Shown: in pieces, positions 62,694-64,000 of the stretch
Position numbering within the stretch: position 1 is the first letter of the stretch
Layout of the letters: every line of letters begins with the position of its first letter
From: an uncultured Eubacterium sp.
Lineage (GTDB): Bacteria > Bacillota > Clostridia > Lachnospirales > Lachnospiraceae
DNA: 64,000 bases
Assembly (NCBI GenBank): GCA_945939115.1
Contig: CAMEVC010000004.1
Span: 43,025-107,024 of the forward strand
Reading direction: 5' to 3'
The notes under the pieces: model-generated
Database searches by the model: none
What the model was told of the DNA's origin: nothing
Seen by the model: only the letters and a program-made list of their open reading frames with translations
Program-made: the position numbers and the translations under genes

Positions 62694-63740
62694 ATGAGAG
62701 AATTTGATTTTAAAAATAATCCAACAAAGTTGCTAAATCCAGAAATTGTTCAGATGGTTGGAAGTATTCATGAACATAAGGGTAAGCAGGAGTTGTTTTT
62801 GGAGGCAAATGTTGATGAATTAAAAACATTGTTAGAAGTGGCTCTTATTCAGAGTACAGGTGCATCTAACAGAATCGAAGGAATTTTTACAAGCGATAAG
62901 CGTTTGGAAGAACTGGTAAGTCAAAAAGCTGAACCACGTAATCGTTCAGAACAGGAAATTGCCGGCTATCGAGAAGTGCTTACGACCATTCATGAAAGTT
63001 ATGAATATATTATGCCTAGAACTAATGTGATTTTGCAATTACATAGGGATTTATATTCATATTCCCAGGGAGCAGCCGGCGGTAGTTATAAGAATTCAGA
63101 TAATGTAATCGCAGAAAGAGATGTAGAGGGAAATCAAAAAGTCCGTTTTATACCTGTTCCAGCATTTCAAACATCAGAAGCAATGGATGAATTATGTACT
63201 CGATTTTTAGAAGAATGGGAAGCTGACCGAATAGATAAATTAATCCTTATACCTATGTTTATCCTTGATTTTCTCTGTATTCATCCGTTTAATGATGGAA
63301 ATGGCAGAATGAGTCGATTGTTAACACTTTTGTTATTTTATAAAGCAGGTTATATTGTTGGAAAATATATTAGTATGGAAATGCTAATAGAAAAAACAAA
63401 GGAAACATATTATGAGGCATTACAGTCAAGTTCATTTGGATGGCATGAGAATAAAAATGATTACGAGCCTTTTGTCAAATACTATCTTGGAATTATGTTA
63501 AAGGCATATAATGAGTTTGAAAGTAGAGTGGAACATCTGAAACACCGTAATCTTTCAAAACCAGAAAGAATAAAAAATGTAATTGACCAAAAGGTGGGGA
63601 AAATTACGAAGAAAGAAATAATGGAACTTTGTCCTGATATAAGTAAAGTTACTGTGGAAAGAACTTTGACAGATATGGTAAAAAGTGGATATATTGCTAA
63701 AGTTGGAGCAGGACCATCTACAGGATATGTTCGTATATAA
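62694..63740 (+). CDS. Fic domain protein (adenylyltransferase), wHTH C-terminus
   Basis: Start at 62694 after AAGGAGATT. The 348-residue protein has a class II inhibitory segment STGASNRIEG near residue 64, the Fic core (about 110-230) with the motif HPFNDGNGRMSR (about 203), and a C-terminal winged helix (about 290-348: KEIMELCPDISKVTVERTL). Fic enzymes transfer AMP to protein targets. The winged helix and the flanking repeats suggest self-regulation by DNA binding. It follows the TIR gene by about 100 bp and could act with it or as an independent toxin-type cargo. Confidence 0.92.
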   Translation: MREFDFKNNPTKLLNPEIVQMVGSIHEHKGKQELFLEANVDELKTLLEVALIQSTGASNRIEGIFTSDKRLEELVSQKAEPRNRSEQEIAGYREVLTTIHESYEYIMPRTNVILQLHRDLYSYSQGAAGGSYKNSDNVIAERDVEGNQKVRFIPVPAFQTSEAMDELCTRFLEEWEADRIDKLILIPMFILDFLCIHPFNDGNGRMSRLLTLLLFYKAGYIVGKYISMEMLIEKTKETYYEALQSSSFGWHENKNDYEPFVKYYLGIMLKAYNEFESRVEHLKHRNLSKPERIKNVIDQKVGKITKKEIMELCPDISKVTVERTLTDMVKSGYIAKVGAGPSTGYVRI

Positions 63741-63744
63741 AACA

Positions 63745-63800
63745 AATCTCCGTCATTTTCACCAAAAATGACGGAGATTTGTGAAAGTATGATGGAGATA
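63745..63800. repeat. right repeat cluster flanking the Fic gene (mirror image)
   Basis: AATCTCCGTCAT (63745-63756), then inverted ATGACGGAGATT (63768-63779) and ATGATGGAGATA (63789-63800), spaced 23 and 21 bp. Read in reverse complement it closely matches the left cluster. The first two form a hairpin with stem AAATCTCCGTCATTTT that could also terminate fic. Confidence 0.85.
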
Positions 63801-63816
63801 AAAATTACATTATGAG

Positions 63817-63972
63817 TTAATTAAGTTCATTCATAGCATCCACATAATCCTGTAATCCGTTTTCTTTTAATGCCAGCTTGGCATAGGTAAGCGATGTTTC
63901 CTCAGCCAACCAATACAGATATACAATGTCATTCGGGTCACCAAATGTAAATGATACTATATAAATGTACAT
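63817..63972 (-). CDS. possible small or truncated gene at the right edge
   Basis: The minus strand carries a 51-residue frame (MYIYIVSFTFGDPNDIVYLY to the end QDYVDAMNELN). No good ribosome site precedes the ATG at 63972, and the first residues look like a chance start, so this may be the 3' end of a longer or decayed gene. The compact acidic C-terminal part with an intact stop looks coding. I do not recognise the family. Confidence 0.3.
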   Translation of the reverse strand: MYIYIVSFTFGDPNDIVYLYWLAEETSLTYAKLALKENGLQDYVDAMNELN

Positions 63973-64000
63973 TTAGTGGAATATAAAAATGTACAATCCA

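Noticed and set aside
63505..63525. TGAGTTTGAA inside fic as a second copy of the guaA end (att site)
   Set aside because: The match is only 10 bases, lies within an intact coding sequence and is expected by chance in AT-rich DNA.
1..64000. CRISPR arrays, rRNA genes and complete insertion sequences
   Set aside because: No regularly spaced repeats, no rRNA-like sequence and no transposase with terminal inverted repeats were seen.

Overview
The window reads as a chromosome segment of a gut-type Lachnospiraceae (Clostridia, Firmicutes). The base composition is AT-rich by eye, the genes are dense and have strong AGGAGG-type ribosome binding sites, and the gene set is typical of that family: type III glutamine synthetase, YhaM, a Bce-type peptide-resistance module, ftsEX with an M23 activator and CtpA, uvrBA, a DUF6472 protein and a YjfB motility protein. 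A sigma-D-like promoter suggests a motile relative of Lachnospira, but the species is not determined here.

Layout. 1-3.4 kb: a degenerate HtrA-like PDZ protein cut by the window edge, yhaM and rlmD. 3.5-8.4 kb: a patch of regulators and decayed genes (PadR/DUF2812, a TetR remnant, a GNAT, a broken CDP-alcohol phosphatidyltransferase, AraC-GyrI, a DUF3800 remnant, an XRE-zinc ribbon protein), ending in two near-identical hairpins. 8.5-13.2 kb: a BceRS-like two-component system and its FtsX-type ABC transporter, with a BceR-type operator. 13.2-18.4 kb: DUF1538 with a P-II-like protein, a rhodanese-TtcA fusion, DUF6472, a NYN/LOTUS protein and luxS. 18.5-22.8 kb (minus strand): glnN with an attenuator-like leader, a class B sortase and fructose-bisphosphate aldolase. 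22.9-32.3 kb: small membrane proteins, a zinc-ribbon/TPM pair, cyclophilin, GNAT, DUF624-MBOAT-DHHW (probable polysaccharide acetylation) and a P-II protein whose uridylylation tyrosine is replaced. 32.4-36 kb: a sigma-D-driven gene of unknown function, tRNA-Gln(CTG), cvfB, ridA, a CPBP protease and a yjfB-like gene. 36-54.8 kb: an orphan MsmK-type sugar ATPase, a PucR-type regulator followed by ftsEX, the M23 activator and ctpA, then uvrBA, a hybrid histidine kinase with its response regulator, a HAD-HD fusion and guaA.

54.8 kb to the right edge is an accessory island next to the 3' end of guaA, a known integration hotspot. It begins with a tyrosine recombinase that converges on guaA. It then carries a truncated AlbA_2/ATPase-type regulator and a compact four-gene run: UPF0158, a helical-repeat protein, a membrane/TrkA-N-like/RyR-like protein and a TIR-Sel1/TPR protein. 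A Fic protein follows, framed by mirror-image repeat clusters. The four-gene run is the best candidate for an undescribed system. A TIR enzyme, a family known to make ADP-ribose-type signals from NAD, is encoded 18 bp after a membrane protein that ends in a ryanodine-receptor-like domain. This suggests an abortive-infection defence in which the TIR signal acts on a membrane effector. That is inference; only the domain content and gene order are seen in the sequence.
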